A stretch of 14,076 nt of DNA, taken from Pyrobaculum sp. GTDB lineage: Archaea > Thermoproteota > Thermoprotei > Thermoproteales > Thermoproteaceae. Position numbers and translations under genes: made by a program. Below, in pieces: positions 13,042 to 14,076 of this stretch. Every line of letters starts with the position of its first letter. Position 1 is the stretch's first letter. Location of the stretch: the NCBI GenBank assembly GCA_022759345.1, contig JAEMPK010000077.1:1-14076 (forward strand), given 5' to 3'. The notes under the pieces are model-generated. The model saw only the letters and a list, made by a program, of their open reading frames with translations. It had not been told where the DNA came from and did not search any database.

Positions 13042-13601
13042 AGCGGTTGCTTAAGCTCGTAAGGCTTCCACCCAAGCTCCTCCCTGAACTTGTTTATCAA
13101 CTCTATCGCCTTGATCTTCTCCTCCCTCGGCATGTCTTTCTTCTTCAACACGCCCATGAAGAGGGCGTAGAGCCTCGCGTTTATCACCTTAGGCGATACG
13201 CCATACTCCATATCTTCCCTCAGCTCTTCAAGTATCTCCCTAACCTCTTCAGCAGACGTAAGCCCCTTGTTGCCGATGTCCTTGACCTTCCTCCCAAGGT
13301 AGAGGCGGCCCTTCTCCACCACCAGCAACTTCCCATCGTCGAAAGTAAGTCTGCCTTTAAACACCCTGTCGTAGAACTGCCAGGCGTCTGCCGCCTCAGG
13401 CTCTAGCCTTCTTAACCTGGTTAAGACAAACCGCCGGATTTGGTCTGTGGATATTTTGTGACTCTTCTTCACCCACTCATCTAGCTCTTTTACAATCTCC
13501 CGAGCCACCTCCTCGGAGGCGCCGGCGTCGCGCAATGCCTTATACACCTTGTCGCTGAGGTATTCCTCCTCAACGCCAGATCTCTTCACCACCTTGACCA
13601 T
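13038..13601 (-). CDS. Stand-alone ATP-cone domain protein
   Basis: A 187-residue protein. Residues 1-85 are an ATP-cone: VKVVKRSGVEEEYLSDKVYKAL with helices to QIRRFVLTRLRRLEPEAADAWQFYDRV. This is the nucleotide-sensing domain found at the N-terminus of ribonucleotide reductases and in NrdR. No zinc ribbon precedes it, so it is not a normal NrdR. Residues 86-187 are a charged helical region of unknown role, with no cysteines anywhere. It may sense ATP/dATP and regulate transcription or an enzyme; the presence of nrdJ 10.5 kb away makes a link to nucleotide metabolism tempting but unproven. ATG 13601 is well spaced from a shared TATA-like element. Confidence 0.85.
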   Translation of the reverse strand: MVKVVKRSGVEEEYLSDKVYKALRDAGASEEVAREIVKELDEWVKKSHKISTDQIRRFVLTRLRRLEPEAADAWQFYDRVFKGRLTFDDGKLLVVEKGRLYLGRKVKDIGNKGLTSAEEVREILEELREDMEYGVSPKVINARLYALFMGVLKKKDMPREEKIKAIELINKFREELGWKPYELKQPL

Positions 13602-13618
13602 GCATCTGCCGAGGAGGG

Positions 13619-13632
13619 ATTTTTAAATTTAG
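13619..13632. promoter_or_regulatory. Shared TATA-like element for divergent ATP-cone and NFACT genes
   Basis: The AT-rich palindrome-like ATTTTTAAATTTAG is about 24 bases from both the minus ATG (13601) and the plus GTG (13648). It can serve as TATA box for both leaderless transcripts in a 46-base gap. Confidence 0.5.
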
Positions 13633-13647
13633 CTTGATGGGGCTGTT

Positions 13648-14076
13648 GTGAAGAGGGTGATGACGGCGTTTGACCTACTCGCGTCTGTGGCGGAGATGGG
13701 CAACGTAGTTGGTAACAAGGTGGAAAACATATACAGGACCGAAGTCGGGTTTCTCTTTAAGCTTTCCTCTGCCTATTTAGTTGCGACTCGGCATAGGGTC
13801 TCCCTCACTGGCGTCATCCCTGAGAAGAGTCACGAGGGGGCTGAGACCTTGAGGGGGCTTTTCCGCGACGAGAGACTTACAGCAGTTTCCATGCCTCGTT
13901 TTGACCGGATAGTAGAGCTGGCGTTCAGCTCCGGCAGACTTGTGGTGGAGCTACTCGAGCCTTTCAACATAATCGCCGTGAGGGAGGGAAAGGTGGTGTG
14001 GCTTCTACACAGCTACAGAGGCAAAGACCGCGAAGTTAGGCCTGGTCTGCCCTACGCATACCCGCCTGCGGTTTTT
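13648..14076 (+). CDS. NFACT-family protein (Rqc2/NEMF homologue), 5' part only
   Basis: I translated 143 codons, open from GTG 13648 to the window edge. The sequence matches the NFACT-N domain: TAFDLLASVAEM, GNKVENIYR (22-30), LVATRHRVSLTG (44-55), LRGLFRDERL (68-77, in place of the usual LRKHL), PRFDRIVELAF (83-93), LVVELLEPFNIIAV (98-111) and RPGLPYAYPP (131-140). Archaeal NFACT proteins bind the large ribosomal subunit with peptidyl-tRNA and are implicated in rescue of stalled translation, as Rqc2 and RqcH are. The coiled-coil and NFACT-R parts lie beyond the window. In-frame GTG 13657 and ATG 13660 are alternative starts; TATA spacing supports 13648. Confidence 0.88.
   Translation, partial: MKRVMTAFDLLASVAEMGNVVGNKVENIYRTEVGFLFKLSSAYLVATRHRVSLTGVIPEKSHEGAETLRGLFRDERLTAVSMPRFDRIVELAFSSGRLVVELLEPFNIIAVREGKVVWLLHSYRGKDREVRPGLPYAYPPAVF

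Noticed and set aside
13656..13676. GTGATGA box C-like sequence at the start of the NFACT gene.
   Set aside because: No CTGA at guide distance; it is part of the coding sequence.
1..14076. CRISPR arrays, tRNA genes, insertion sequences and defence systems.
   Set aside because: I looked for regular repeats, cloverleaf-like stretches, transposase motifs and terminal repeats and saw none.

Overview
The window reads as chromosomal DNA of a hyperthermophilic crenarchaeon, most likely Pyrobaculum or a close Thermoproteales relative. The signs are a single-copy archaeal uL14 gene, archaeal-type TruD, AhcY, NFACT and endonuclease IV proteins, frequent GTG starts, gene pairs that touch or overlap, and TATA-like elements about 23-26 bases upstream of most start codons (leaderless transcription). 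Genus is an inference from protein character and gene style; no rRNA or tRNA gene is present to confirm it. No CRISPR array, insertion sequence or integrated element is visible, and no gene-free stretch reaches 300 bases.

Left part (1-4433): the 5' portion of a class II (adenosylcobalamin) ribonucleotide reductase gene on the minus strand, cut by the window edge. Behind it is a minus-strand gene for a thioredoxin-fold protein with a single active-site cysteine. Facing away from that is a plus-strand pair: a CPFC thioredoxin/DsbA-like protein and an unknown protein, joined by an ATGA stop/start overlap. A thiol-redox neighbourhood next to an enzyme that needs a dithiol reductant is suggestive.

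Middle (4386-9206): a small metallophosphoesterase with an altered GNHD motif, whose 3' end runs 48 bases antisense into the unknown gene; a divergent COG2403 P-loop protein (cyclic 2,3-diphosphoglycerate synthetase-like); a solo B3/4-domain protein; S-adenosylhomocysteine hydrolase; and two overlapping small unknown genes.

Right part (9265-14076): ribosomal protein uL14; a decayed remnant of an EamA/DMT transporter; a DUF362 protein; TruD; endonuclease IV; a stand-alone ATP-cone protein; and the 5' part of an NFACT (Rqc2-like) gene cut by the window edge.

Two unannotated C/D box sRNAs (2'-O-methylation guides) stand out. One is on the plus strand just behind ahcY (about 8451-8506), with perfect C-D'-C'-D geometry and two 12-nt guides. 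The other is on the minus strand just behind the DUF362 gene (about 10020-10074). In both, a TATA-like element overlaps the stop codon of the upstream gene at the right distance for the sRNA to have its own promoter. From memory, the D guide of the first matches the archaeal 16S rRNA segment around E. coli 1193-1204.
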